The translations under genes were made by a program, and so were the position numbers. Below are positions 27,436-36,112 of a DNA stretch of 64,000 nt, in pieces. The notes beneath the pieces are model-generated. The model worked only from the letters and a program-made list of their open reading frames with translations, was not told the DNA's origin and searched no databases. The stretch covers positions 1,977,501 to 2,041,500 of the forward strand of contig NZ_CP137852.1 of the NCBI RefSeq assembly GCF_033547095.1. Direction: 5' to 3'. This DNA is from Sediminicoccus rosea (GTDB lineage Bacteria; Pseudomonadota; Alphaproteobacteria; Acetobacterales; Acetobacteraceae). How positions within the stretch are numbered: the stretch's first letter is position 1; each line of letters begins with the position of its first letter.

Positions 27436-27965
27436 GCCGCCACCTCCGGCAGGTCCCGGGGCGCGACGAAGCGCACCAGCCGGCCGCCGCCATCCTGCAA
27501 TTGTCGCCAGGGGCCCGCGATGGTGAATTCGGCCAGCGCCCCGGTCGGGTAGCCCTCGGAGAGGCGCCTTGCATGCACGCCGCCCAGCGCCGCCCCGGCC
27601 GGGCCCATCAGCGCGAGCCCCAGCTCATGCAGGCCCGGATTATGGCCGATCAGCAGCACCGAGCGCGCCGTCTCCGGCATGGTCCGCAGCGTGTCCATCA
27701 GGCGCTGCCACGGGGCGAGGTAAAGGTCGTCCATCACCTCGATGATGGGCGAGCTTTCCATGGGCTGCAGCGCCTCCAGCGTCTGCAGCGTGCGCCGCGC
27801 GGAGGAGACGAGGACGATGTCGGGCGCGAGGCCCAGCTCCTGCATCTGCGCCGCCATGGCAGCCGCCGCCTGCCGCCCGCGTGCGTTGAGCGGGCGGGCG
27901 TGGTCGGAGAGCATCGCGTCATCCCAGGAGGATTTGGCGTGCCGGAGCAGCAGGAGCTGGCGCAT
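27432..27965 (-). CDS. sixA: SixA-type phosphohistidine phosphatase
   Basis: 177 residues of the histidine phosphatase superfamily. The catalytic LLLRHAKSSW has His9 as nucleophile, Arg57 lies in SSARRTLQT, and the second His is His108 in LIGHNPGLHE. Family members remove phosphate from phosphohistidine of proteins such as HPt domains or PTSNtr. The length is typical. It lies immediately before the CYTH/CHAD gene and both probably form a two-gene operon. Confidence 0.87.
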   Translation of the reverse strand: MRQLLLLRHAKSSWDDAMLSDHARPLNARGRQAAAAMAAQMQELGLAPDIVLVSSARRTLQTLEALQPMESSPIIEVMDDLYLAPWQRLMDTLRTMPETARSVLLIGHNPGLHELGLALMGPAGAALGGVHARRLSEGYPTGALAEFTIAGPWRQLQDGGGRLVRFVAPRDLPEVAA

Positions 27966-28082
27966 GGCACGGCGATGATGGCACGCCTCCGCCCGCCTGT
28001 CCCGTCCCCTTGAGGGCCGGGGCTTCCCGAATGGGCGGATGACACCACCTCTGCGGCCTCTTCGCGGGAGTGTGGAATTTTC

Positions 28083-28811
28083 ATGACGGAGCGGGTGTTG
28101 ATCCTGGGGGCCACGGGCGGCGTGGGTGCCGCGCTGGCGCGGCGGGTGGCGGCGCGCGGCGCCCGGCCCGTGCTGCTGGCACGCGATGCCGGGCGGCTCG
28201 CGGCGCTTGCCGCCGAATGGCCGGGCGCCGAGAGCGTGGTGGCGGACGTGACCGATGGCGCGGCGCTGAAGGCCGCGATCCAGGGGCTGGGCGGGCCGCT
28301 CTCGGGCCTCGCCTTCTGCGTCGGTTCGATCCTGCTGAAGCCCGCGCTGCGGACCACCGAGGCGGAGATGATGGACACGTTCCGGCTGAATGCGGTGGCG
28401 GCGGCCCTGGCGGTGCAGGCGGCGGCCCCCGCGCTTTCAGCCGCGGGCGGCAGCGTCGTGCTGTTCAGCACGGTGGCGGCGCGGACGGGCTTCACCAACC
28501 ACCTCGCCATCGCCGCGGCCAAGGCGGCGGTGGAGGGCATGACGGTCGCGCTGGCCGCCGAACTCGCCCCCGCCATCCGGGTGAACTGCATCGCGCCCAG
28601 CCTCACCCGCACCGCCATGGCCGAGCCGTTGACGCGGAACCCGGCCATGGCGGAGGCGATCGCGCGTCTGCATCCGCTGCCGCGCCTGGGGGAGGCGGAT
28701 GACATTGCGGCGATGGCCGATATGCTGCTCTCGTCCGCCGCCGGCTGGATCACCGGCCAGGTGATCGCGGTGGATGGCGGACGCTCCACCCTCCGCACCA
28801 AGGCCGGATGA
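28083..28811 (+). CDS. Short-chain dehydrogenase-like protein without catalytic Tyr
   Basis: 242 residues. The Rossmann nucleotide motif LILGATGGVGAALARR is intact and the C-terminal GWITGQVIAVDGG is typical of classical SDRs. The YxxxK site is altered: the Lys is in AIAAAKAAVEG, but the residue four before it is Ile instead of Tyr, while Ser of VLFSTVAA is present. It may be non-catalytic or use another mechanism. It starts a three-gene run with a DUF6134 protein and an Fe-S photolyase, separated by 3 bp and then overlapping. Confidence 0.85.
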   Translation: MTERVLILGATGGVGAALARRVAARGARPVLLARDAGRLAALAAEWPGAESVVADVTDGAALKAAIQGLGGPLSGLAFCVGSILLKPALRTTEAEMMDTFRLNAVAAALAVQAAAPALSAAGGSVVLFSTVAARTGFTNHLAIAAAKAAVEGMTVALAAELAPAIRVNCIAPSLTRTAMAEPLTRNPAMAEAIARLHPLPRLGEADDIAAMADMLLSSAAGWITGQVIAVDGGRSTLRTKAG

Positions 28812-28814
28812 CAC

Positions 28815-29423
28815 ATGATCGCACGACGCAACCTGCCGATGCTGCTGGCACCGCTGGCCGCGGGCCCCGCCCTCGCGCAGGCGCCGGCCGATTATCGCTG
28901 GCGCGTCATGCGCAACGGCACGGCGATCGGCACGCACAACATCAGCTTCACCGAGCGCGGCGGCGAGCGGATCACCGTCTCCGAGAATCTCGTCACGCCG
29001 CGCGTCATGGGCGTGGTGGTGTTCCGCTACGAGCATCGCCTGACCGAGGTGAGCCGCGGCGGGCGCTTCGTCTCGGTGCGCTCCAGCCTCAACCGCAACG
29101 GCGCCATCACCGAGGTGGAGGCGCAGGCCGGGGCGCAGGGCGTGACTCTGCGCGGGCCGGAGGGGGCCTTGAACCTGCCGGCGCAGGCCGTGCCGCTCGC
29201 CTGGTGGGAGCCGCAGCGCTTCGGCGGTTCCGTGCCGCTCTTCGGCACCACCACCGGCAAGCCGCTCGACCTGCGCTGGACGCGCGAGGCGCTGGGGCAG
29301 GGGGTGCGCTGGCGCACGGCGGGCGAGATCGAGGCCGTGCTGGAATTCGACGCCTCGGGCCGCTGGACCGCCTATCAGGTCAAGGGCGATGACGGCAGCA
29401 CCGTGATCTATGCCGCGGCCTGA
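28815..29423 (+). CDS. DUF6134 family secreted protein
   Basis: 202 residues with an N-terminal signal (MIARRNLPMLLAPLAAGPALA, QAPADYRW mature). The domain of beta strands with RVMRNGTAIGTHNISF and FRYEHRLTEV fits the DUF6134 family of unknown function. It starts 3 bp after the SDR gene and overlaps the photolyase start by 14 bp, so the three are co-transcribed. I cannot assign a role; a periplasmic lipid- or pigment-related job would be speculation. Confidence 0.7.
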   Translation: MIARRNLPMLLAPLAAGPALAQAPADYRWRVMRNGTAIGTHNISFTERGGERITVSENLVTPRVMGVVVFRYEHRLTEVSRGGRFVSVRSSLNRNGAITEVEAQAGAQGVTLRGPEGALNLPAQAVPLAWWEPQRFGGSVPLFGTTTGKPLDLRWTREALGQGVRWRTAGEIEAVLEFDASGRWTAYQVKGDDGSTVIYAAA

Positions 29424-30963
29424 CCCCGAGTCGCCCTGCCTGAGGCTCGTCCTGGGCGACCAGTGCTCGGCCTCGCTCTCGGCGCTCGAGGATCTCGACC
29501 CCGCGCGGGACGTGGTGCTGATGATGGAGGTGCGGGGCGAATGCACCTATGTGCCGCATCATCCGCAGAAGATCGCGCTGATCCTCTCCGCCATGCGGCA
29601 TTTCGCCCGCGCGCTGGAATCGCGCGGCGTGCGGGTGGACTACATCCGCCTGGATGACCCGGCGAACACGCAGGGCTTCTCGGGCGAGGTGGCGCGCGCC
29701 GTGGCCCGCCACAAGCCCGCCCGCCTCATCGCGACGGAACCCGGCGAATGGCGGGTGCGGCAGGAGATGGAGGGGTGGGAGGCGGCGCTCGGCCTGCCGG
29801 TCGAGATCCGGGACGACACGCGCTTCCTGGCCGATCTCGGCTTCTTCCGCCGCTGGGCGCAAGGGAAGAAGCAGCTCCGCATGGAGTTCTTCTACCGCGA
29901 GATGCGCCGCGCCACGGGCTTCCTCATGCAGGGGAGCGAGCCCGAGGGCGGCGCCTGGAACTATGATGCGGAGAACCGCAAGCCGCTGCCCAAGGGCCTC
30001 GTCCCGCCCGCGCCGCCCCGCTTCGCGCCGGACGGGATCACCCAGGAGGTGACGGCGCTGGTCGCGCGCGAATTCCCCGCGCATTTCGGCAGCCTCTCGG
30101 GCTTCAACTGGCCGGTGACCGCGGCCGAGGCGCGGCGCGCGCTCGATTCCTTCATCACCGAGCGCCTGCCCCGCTTCGGCGACTACCAGGACGCGCTGGC
30201 CGAGGGCGAGGCGACGCTGTTCCACAGCCTGGTCTCGACCAGCCTCAATATCGGCCTGCTGCTGCCGCGCGAGGTCTGCGCGGCGGCCGAGGCCGCCTAT
30301 CGCGCGGGGCGCGTGCCGCTGAACGCGGCCGAGGGCTTCATCCGCCAGGTGCTGGGCTGGCGCGAATACGTGCGCGGCCTCTACTGGTTCAAGATGCCGG
30401 GCTATGGCGCGACCAATTCGCTGGGCGCGCATCGCCCGCTGCCCGGCTTCTACTGGCGGGGCGATTCCGGAATGCGCTGCATGGATGCGGCGATCGGCCA
30501 GACGCGCGACCTCGCCTATGCCCACCACATCCAGCGCCTCATGGTCACCGGCAATTTCGCGCTGCTGGCGGGGATCGACCCGCTCCAGGTGCAGGAATGG
30601 TACCTCGCCGTCTATGCCGATGCCTTCGAATGGGTGGAACTGCCCAACACCCATGGCATGGCGCTGCATGCCGATGGCGGCGTGATGGCGAGCAAGCCCT
30701 ATGCGGCAAGCGGCGCCTACATCAACCGCATGGGCAATCATTGCGCCCGCTGCCGTTATGATGTGAAGCGCGCGACGGGCGAGGGCGCCTGTCCGTTCAA
30801 CTTCCTCTACTGGGATTTCATCGCGCGCCACGCGGAGGATTTCGCCACGAATCCGCGCATGGCCATGCCGCTGAACGGGTTGCGGAAGATGGCGCCGGAG
30901 AAGCTCGCCGCGATGCGGGTGGAGGCCGGCAAATTCCTGGAGAGAACGTCATCCTTGCCTTGA
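29410..30963 (+). CDS. Iron-sulphur photolyase/cryptochrome (FeS-BCP, (6-4) type)
   Basis: 517 residues. N-terminal LRLVLGDQCSASLSAL and the DUF523-like alpha/beta domain replace the usual class I start, as in Agrobacterium PhrB and Rhodobacter CryB. Cys357, Cys445, Cys448 and Cys461 (MRCMDA, NHCARCRYD, GEGACPFN) have the same 88-3-13 spacing as the [4Fe-4S] ligands of PhrB. FAD-binding parts include EGFIRQVLGWREYVRG and TRDLAYAHHIQRLMVTGNF. It repairs UV (6-4) photoproducts with light, or acts as a light sensor. Third gene of the SDR-DUF6134 run. Confidence 0.93.
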   Translation: MPRPDPESPCLRLVLGDQCSASLSALEDLDPARDVVLMMEVRGECTYVPHHPQKIALILSAMRHFARALESRGVRVDYIRLDDPANTQGFSGEVARAVARHKPARLIATEPGEWRVRQEMEGWEAALGLPVEIRDDTRFLADLGFFRRWAQGKKQLRMEFFYREMRRATGFLMQGSEPEGGAWNYDAENRKPLPKGLVPPAPPRFAPDGITQEVTALVAREFPAHFGSLSGFNWPVTAAEARRALDSFITERLPRFGDYQDALAEGEATLFHSLVSTSLNIGLLLPREVCAAAEAAYRAGRVPLNAAEGFIRQVLGWREYVRGLYWFKMPGYGATNSLGAHRPLPGFYWRGDSGMRCMDAAIGQTRDLAYAHHIQRLMVTGNFALLAGIDPLQVQEWYLAVYADAFEWVELPNTHGMALHADGGVMASKPYAASGAYINRMGNHCARCRYDVKRATGEGACPFNFLYWDFIARHAEDFATNPRMAMPLNGLRKMAPEKLAAMRVEAGKFLERTSSLP

Positions 30964-31014
30964 CCTGCGGGGCCCCGCGCGGTTGAAGGGATCCAACGCA
31001 GGAGAGTTCCGCCG

Positions 31015-32013
31015 ATGCCCCATACCCCCCGCCGCAGCCTGATCCTGGGGGCGCTCGGCGCCCCGCTCCTCTCCGCACCCGCCCTGGCCCAGGCCTGGAT
31101 GCCGAGCCGCACGGTCCGCATCGTGGTTCCCATCGCGCCGGGCGGTGCGAATGACATCATCGCCCGCCTGATGGCCGAGCGGCTGCAGCCGATCCTCGGC
31201 CAGACCGTGGTGGTGGAGAACCGCCCCGGCGCCGGCGGCAATATCGGCGCGCAGTCGGTGATCCAGGCGGAGAAGGACGGCCACACCTGGCTGCTCACCT
31301 CGGCCAATGTGCTCACGGCCAACACCTATCTCTACGGCAACCGCATGCCCTTCGTGCCGCTGCGCGACTTCACGCCGGTCACGCGCGTGGGCATCGGCAC
31401 GCTGCTCTGGGTGGTGAACGCCCAGCGCCCCTGGCGGACCTTCCAGGAGCAGATCGAATTCGCCCGCCGCAACCCGGGCCGCGTGACCATGGGCAGCAGC
31501 GGCACCGGCACCATCAGCCACCTCTTCTTCGAGCGCGTGAAGCGGCAGACCAATGCCGACATGACGCATGTGCCCTATCGCGGCGGCGGCCCCGCCATCC
31601 AGGACCTCATCTCGGGCAATATCGACATGATGTTCGACGTGATGCCCGCCCTGCTGCCGCATGTGCGCGAGGGCCGCTTCCGCGCGCTCGCCGTGGGCAG
31701 CGCGGGGCGCGTGGACTACGTGCCCGAGATCGCGAATGTGCCGAGCATGGGCGAATTGCTGCCCGGCTCGGGCATTGATGCGCTGAACTGGTGGTGCGTC
31801 GTCGCCGCGACCGGCACGCCGGAGCCCGCGATCGCCACCATGCATGGCGCGATCGCCCGCGTGCTGGCGATGGAGGAGGTGCGCACGCGCCTGCTCGGCC
31901 TCACCATCCAGCCCATGCCGGATGCGACGCCCGCCGCCTTCGGCGAGTTCTGGCGTTCGCAGGTGCCGGTCTGGCGCGAGCTGGTCGAGGCTTCGGGCGC
32001 CGTCGCCGAATAG
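31015..32013 (+). CDS. Bug family tripartite tricarboxylate transporter binding protein
   Basis: 332 residues. Twin-arginine-like signal (TPRRSLILGALGAPLLSAPALAQ), then the Bug core: RIVVPIAPGGANDIIARLMA, VVVENRPGAGGNIGAQ, and THVPYRGGGPAIQDLISGNID. These periplasmic proteins bind carboxylates or related small molecules for TctAB-type permeases or for signalling. No tctA/tctB gene is present here. A GCAGGAGAG site precedes the ATG. Confidence 0.92.
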   Translation: MPHTPRRSLILGALGAPLLSAPALAQAWMPSRTVRIVVPIAPGGANDIIARLMAERLQPILGQTVVVENRPGAGGNIGAQSVIQAEKDGHTWLLTSANVLTANTYLYGNRMPFVPLRDFTPVTRVGIGTLLWVVNAQRPWRTFQEQIEFARRNPGRVTMGSSGTGTISHLFFERVKRQTNADMTHVPYRGGGPAIQDLISGNIDMMFDVMPALLPHVREGRFRALAVGSAGRVDYVPEIANVPSMGELLPGSGIDALNWWCVVAATGTPEPAIATMHGAIARVLAMEEVRTRLLGLTIQPMPDATPAAFGEFWRSQVPVWRELVEASGAVAE

Positions 32014-32091
32014 GCGGCGGACCTGCCGCCCGGCGGATTGTCGAAAAATCAGAGACATTTCACTTTTTCGGCGTCGCGGTTTGTGATTTGG

Positions 32092-32109
32092 TTCTCCGCC
32101 TTCGGAGAA
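32092..32109 (+). promoter_or_regulatory. Hairpin covering the SD of the second Bug gene
   Basis: TTCTCCG (32092-32098), loop CCTT, CGGAGAA (32103-32109): a perfect 7-bp stem whose right arm contains the GGAGA ribosome-binding site of the gene starting at 32115. The surrounding 60 bp is unusually A/T-rich for this genome. It could make translation conditional. Confidence 0.4.
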
Positions 32110-32114
32110 TCTGA

Positions 32115-33095
32115 ATGACCGCCCTTTCGCGTCGCGCGCTGCCTTCCCTCGCCTGGCTCGGCCTCGCGACTCCTGCCCTCGCCACCCGGCCGCCGCTGCG
32201 GGTGATGCTCACCTTCGCCCGCGCGGAGGATGGCGGCCCGCTGCTGCAGGCCATCGGCCGCGCGGCCGGCCAGGAGCTGGGCCGGCCGGTGGAGATCGAA
32301 TCCGTGACCGGCGGTGCGGGGTTGGAGGCCGGGGTCGCGCTGCTCGCCGCGCCGGCCCATGGCGACACGCTGCTGGTCAGCACCTCGGCGCTGTTCACCG
32401 GCCTGCCCGGCGTGGCGCTGCCCTTCCGCCCGCGCGAGGACTTCCAGCCCATCACGCGGATCGGGATGTCGCCGCTCGTCGGCTGCGTGCCGGCTTCAAG
32501 CCCCTGGCAGGATGCGGCCGCCGCGCGCGCGGCGCTGGCGGCCGACCCCGGGGCGGTGCCGCTGGGCACGCCGGGGCAGGGCTCGCTCAGCCACCAATGC
32601 CTCATCCGGATCTGGCGCGAGCTGACCGCGGGTCCGATGCCCGCCCCGCGGCATTACGAGGCGGGCGGCAACGTCCTCATGCTGGCCCTCGCGCGGGGCG
32701 AGGTCGGCTTCGCCCTGCTGCCGGCCGCCGCCGCCGTGCCGGGAATCCAGCAGGGCCGCCTGCGGCCGCTCTTCGTCACCAGCGGCCATCGCGCCGTCTG
32801 GACGCGGGAGCTGGAGCGGGTGCCCACCTTGGCCGAGCTGCGCCCCGACTTCCGGCTGGAGGTGATGGAGTGGTGGGGCATCGTGGCGCGCGCCGGGCTG
32901 CCGGCGGGCGATGCGGCGCGGCTGAACGCCGCCTTCGGCCGCGCCCTGGAAGCCCTGCCGATCCGCAACGGCATGCTGGCCAATGGCGTGCTGCCGAACC
33001 CCGACCCGACGCCCGAGGATTTCGCGCGGTTCTGGGATGCCGAACTGCCCCTGCGCCAGGCCTTCATCGCCCAGCTCGACTTGCAGGGGAATTGA
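32115..33095 (+). CDS. Divergent Bug family solute-binding protein
   Basis: 326 residues with an N-terminal signal ending TPALA. It keeps the Bug layout (ESVTGGAGLEAGVALLA, RIGMSPLVGCVPASSPW, PLGTPGQGSLSHQC, HYEAGGNVLMLALARGEV), but the opening loop usually reading YxPGGxxD is changed to LTFARAEDGGPL. So ligand specificity probably differs from the neighbour at 31015. It follows that gene by 101 bp of A/T-rich leader with a hairpin. The creatininase-family gene follows; a shared substrate is possible. Confidence 0.82.
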   Translation: MTALSRRALPSLAWLGLATPALATRPPLRVMLTFARAEDGGPLLQAIGRAAGQELGRPVEIESVTGGAGLEAGVALLAAPAHGDTLLVSTSALFTGLPGVALPFRPREDFQPITRIGMSPLVGCVPASSPWQDAAAARAALAADPGAVPLGTPGQGSLSHQCLIRIWRELTAGPMPAPRHYEAGGNVLMLALARGEVGFALLPAAAAVPGIQQGRLRPLFVTSGHRAVWTRELERVPTLAELRPDFRLEVMEWWGIVARAGLPAGDAARLNAAFGRALEALPIRNGMLANGVLPNPDPTPEDFARFWDAELPLRQAFIAQLDLQGN

Positions 33096-33137
33096 CGCGG
33101 CGGGATGCTGCGCACCTTCAACGCAGGAGGAACGCCC

Positions 33138-33908
33138 ATGGCCCGCAGTCTTGAATGGATGAAGCTCACCGCCGCCGAGGTGCAGGCAGCCGCGGCCGAG
33201 GACGCGCTGCTGATCGTGCCCGTCGCCTCACTCGAGCAGCACGGCCCGGCGCTGGTGACCGGCACCGACATCATCCTGGGCGGCAATGTCGCGCTGGAGA
33301 CGGCGCGCAAGCTGGTCGCCGCCGGACATCCCGCCCTGGTCACGCCCGTCGTCTGGCATGGCCTGGCCGAGCATCACATGGCCTTCGGCGGCACCGTCAC
33401 GCTCGACAGCGCGACCTTTCAGGCGGTGCTGCGCCATGTCGTGAAGTCGGCCGCGCGGCACGGCTTCAAGCGCGTGTTCCTGATGAACGGCCATGGCGGC
33501 AATGCCGAGGCGATCGGCACGGCGGCAACCGACCTCGCGGTGGAATTCGGCATCCGCGTGGGTGGCGGCACCTATTGGCACATGGTGCCCAAGGCGATCG
33601 CGCCGCTGCTGGAGGACCAGCCCGGCCTCATGCATGCCTGCGAGGCCGAGACCTCCATGGTGTGGCACCTGCTGCCCGAGGGCGTGCGTCCCGACCGTCT
33701 GCCCGAGGCGCATGGGCCGTCCTCCTCCCGCGCGCCGGGGCAGCCGCCGGGGCTGCTGATGCGGCGCAGCTTCAAAGAGATCACGCCCACGGGCGTGGTG
33801 GGCGATGCCCGGCGCGCGAGCCGGGCGAAGGGTGCCGCCCTGCTCGATGCGATCGCCACGAAATGCGCCGAATTGCTGGCGAACCCGGCGATCTGGGGGA
33901 AGGCCTAG
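33138..33908 (+). CDS. Creatininase family amidohydrolase
   Basis: 256 residues. Metal-binding and family motifs are visible: VPVASLEQHGPALVTGTDI (Glu/His/Asp ligands), GLAEHHMAFGGTVTLD, LMNGHGGNAEAI and ACEAETSMVW. Members hydrolyse cyclic or linear amides such as creatinine and formamides; the substrate here is unknown. AGGAGG lies 7 nt before the ATG. Its stop is interleaved with the convergent gene's stop in a shared CTAG (33905-33908). Confidence 0.9.
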   Translation: MARSLEWMKLTAAEVQAAAAEDALLIVPVASLEQHGPALVTGTDIILGGNVALETARKLVAAGHPALVTPVVWHGLAEHHMAFGGTVTLDSATFQAVLRHVVKSAARHGFKRVFLMNGHGGNAEAIGTAATDLAVEFGIRVGGGTYWHMVPKAIAPLLEDQPGLMHACEAETSMVWHLLPEGVRPDRLPEAHGPSSSRAPGQPPGLLMRRSFKEITPTGVVGDARRASRAKGAALLDAIATKCAELLANPAIWGKA

Positions 33909-34657
33909 GCCACCAGGAACCGCTGTTCGGGCAGTGGCAGGTCCACCCAGGACAGGTGGCCGCCCTTGCCCGAGCCGGTGTCCATGAAGATCGCCCGCCC
34001 GCCCAGCCGGCCGCGCGTCTCCCACGGGCGGCCATCGCGTGAGCGCTGGTCATGCCCGACATAGACGGTGAGGCCGGGCGGGATGGAATCCACCCAATGC
34101 AGCACGCGCTCGGGGTAACCCTCCTGCGTCGTGCCGCCGGTCACCTGGCCGAAGAGCGCGCGGGAGGTGATGGCGTCGGGCTTGCGGGCCCCCGCCTCGC
34201 GCGGCGGGGCCTGCAGCAGCATGCCCTTGTGGAAGGCGGCATGGACGAAGAGCAGCGGGCCGAGCCGCCACCAGGCGGGCGCCTCGGCGATCTCGGCCAC
34301 GGCGCGGGCCGCGAGCGCCGGCCCGTCGGGGGCCGCGTGCAATTGTTCGAGGGTGCGCGGCGTGGCTTCGGGCGGGCTGCGGACGCGCGCCCCGGTCAGC
34401 GCGCGGCGCAGCTTGTGGTCGTGATTGCCGAGCAGGAAGAGGCCCGCCTCGTCATCCAGCAGGTTGAAGATCAGGCGCAGCACGCCGGGCGAATCCGGGC
34501 CGTAATCGGTCAGGTCACCCAGCTGCAGCAGGAACAGCCCTTCCTCCGCCGCGCCGCGGATGGCGGAGGCCAGGGCGTCCGGCTCGCCATGCACGTCGCC
34601 CACCACGCGCAGCCCGGAGAAGCCGCGGGCGCGCAGGCTGGCCGGGTCGAGCTTCAT
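33905..34657 (-). CDS. Metallophosphoesterase (Ser/Thr phosphatase type)
   Basis: 250 residues. Calcineurin-like metal motifs in order: VVGDVHGEPDAL (GDxHG), LLQLGDLTDYGPD (GDxxDxG), FLLGNHDHKL (GNHD), then FVHAAF and VYVGHDQRS for the remaining His ligands. It may act on a phosphoprotein, a nucleotide such as Ap4A, or another phosphate ester. Its ATG overlaps the stop of the class I photolyase (ATGA, 34654-34657), so the two are coupled; the reason for this pairing is unknown. Confidence 0.87.
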   Translation of the reverse strand: MKLDPASLRARGFSGLRVVGDVHGEPDALASAIRGAAEEGLFLLQLGDLTDYGPDSPGVLRLIFNLLDDEAGLFLLGNHDHKLRRALTGARVRSPPEATPRTLEQLHAAPDGPALAARAVAEIAEAPAWWRLGPLLFVHAAFHKGMLLQAPPREAGARKPDAITSRALFGQVTGGTTQEGYPERVLHWVDSIPPGLTVYVGHDQRSRDGRPWETRGRLGGRAIFMDTGSGKGGHLSWVDLPLPEQRFLVA

Positions 34658-36063
34658 GGCGCGGCGCCGCGCATCTCGGCATAGGCGGCGAGCGCGCGGG
34701 CGCGGCCTTGCCCGTGGTCCATGACGGGGCGCGGATAATCCACGCCGAGCCGGATGTTGGCCCCGCGCAGGATGATCTCCGGCGCCTCCCAGGGCTTGTG
34801 GAGGAACTTGTCCGGCAGGCCCGCGATCTCGGGCACCCAGCGGCGGACATAGGCGCCGTCGGCATCGAATTTCTCGCCCTGGAGCACGGGGGCGAAGACG
34901 CGGAAATAGGGCGCGGCATCGGCGCCGCAGCCCGCCACCCATTGCCAGGAGGCGGCGTTGGAGGCGAGGTCGCCATCCAGCAGCGTGTCCCAGAACCAGG
35001 CCTCGCCCGCCTGCCAGGGTTGCAGCAGGTGCTTCACGAGGAAGGAGGCGGTGATCATCCGCACGCGGTTGTGCATCCAGCCGCTGCGCCAGAGCTGGCG
35101 CATGCCGGCATCCACGATGGGATAGCCCGTCTGGCCGCGCTGCCAGGCGCGCAGCAGCTTCGCGTCCGGCTGCCAGGGGAAGTTCGCGAAGCTCTGCTGG
35201 AGCGGCGCCTCGGGCAGTTCGGGCCGGTGCCAGAGCAGGTGATAGGCGAATTCGCGCCAGAGGATCTCCTTCAGGAAGGTCGCATCGCCCGTCACACCCG
35301 CGGCGCGCGCCGCATGCCAGAGCTGGCGCGGGCTGATCTCGCCGAAGCGCAGATGCGGGCTGAGGCCGGATGTGCCGGGGATGCCCGGCAGGTTGCGGGT
35401 GGCGTCGTAGCGGTTCAGCAGGCTGAAGGCCTTGATGCGCGCCGCCGCCCCCGCCTCGCCCGGCTGCCAGTGCTGCGGGAATTCGCGCGCCCAGTCCCGC
35501 TTCGGCAGGAGCTCCAGCGCCTCGAGCGGCAGGCCGGGATGCGCGAGGGTTTCGATTCGTGCGGGGGTGGGCAGCGGCGGCGGCGGCTCGCCCAGCGCGA
35601 AGAGGGCGCGCGAGAAGGGCGTATAGACCGAATAGGGCTTGCCCGTGCCGGTGCGGATGCGGTGCGGCTCATGCAGCAGCGAGGAGGTGTGCAGGCTGAG
35701 CTTGCGGCCCTCGGCCTGCAGCGCCTCCGCGATGGCGGCGTCGCGGCTGCGCGCCCAGGGCTCATAGAGGCGGCCCGCGATGACCTCCGAGGCGCCGATC
35801 GCGGTGGCCAGCTGCGGGATGATGCGCGTGGCGGGGCCGCGTGCGAGGTGCAGGCTGGCGCCGCGCGCGGCGAGATCGGCCGTCAGCGACGCGAGCGAAT
35901 GGTGCAGCCACCAGCGCTGCGCGCCGCCATGCGCCCAGGCGCCGGCGGCCTCGTCATCGAGGACGTAGACGAGGAGCGCCGGCCGCCCGTCCAGGGCGGC
36001 GAGGGCGGGATTGTCGGCGAGGCGGAGATCCTGTCGGAACCAGACGAGGGCGGGGGAGGTCAT
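34654..36063 (-). CDS. phrB: Deoxyribodipyrimidine photolyase, class I
   Basis: 469 residues. N-terminal antenna domain ALVWFRQDLRLADNPAL; FAD-binding domain with LSPHLRFGEISPRQ, EILWREFAYHLLW, GYPIVDAGMRQLW, GWMHNRVRM and GDLASNAASWQWVAGCG. It repairs cyclobutane pyrimidine dimers using blue light. An in-frame ATG at 36072 would add three residues. This is the second photolyase-family gene in the window, about 4 kb from the Fe-S type, which suggests an organism exposed to light. Confidence 0.95.
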   Translation of the reverse strand: MTSPALVWFRQDLRLADNPALAALDGRPALLVYVLDDEAAGAWAHGGAQRWWLHHSLASLTADLAARGASLHLARGPATRIIPQLATAIGASEVIAGRLYEPWARSRDAAIAEALQAEGRKLSLHTSSLLHEPHRIRTGTGKPYSVYTPFSRALFALGEPPPPLPTPARIETLAHPGLPLEALELLPKRDWAREFPQHWQPGEAGAAARIKAFSLLNRYDATRNLPGIPGTSGLSPHLRFGEISPRQLWHAARAAGVTGDATFLKEILWREFAYHLLWHRPELPEAPLQQSFANFPWQPDAKLLRAWQRGQTGYPIVDAGMRQLWRSGWMHNRVRMITASFLVKHLLQPWQAGEAWFWDTLLDGDLASNAASWQWVAGCGADAAPYFRVFAPVLQGEKFDADGAYVRRWVPEIAGLPDKFLHKPWEAPEIILRGANIRLGVDYPRPVMDHGQGRARALAAYAEMRGAAP

Positions 36064-36112
36064 GGCCCCCATATGGCCCGGGTGGGCCGGAGCGCAAAGC
36101 GCTGGAGGAAGC

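Noticed and set aside
32042-32070. CGAAAAA ... TTTTTCG inverted repeat as a terminator
   Set aside because: Stem is A/T-rich, loop of 15 bases and no T-run after it; too weak.
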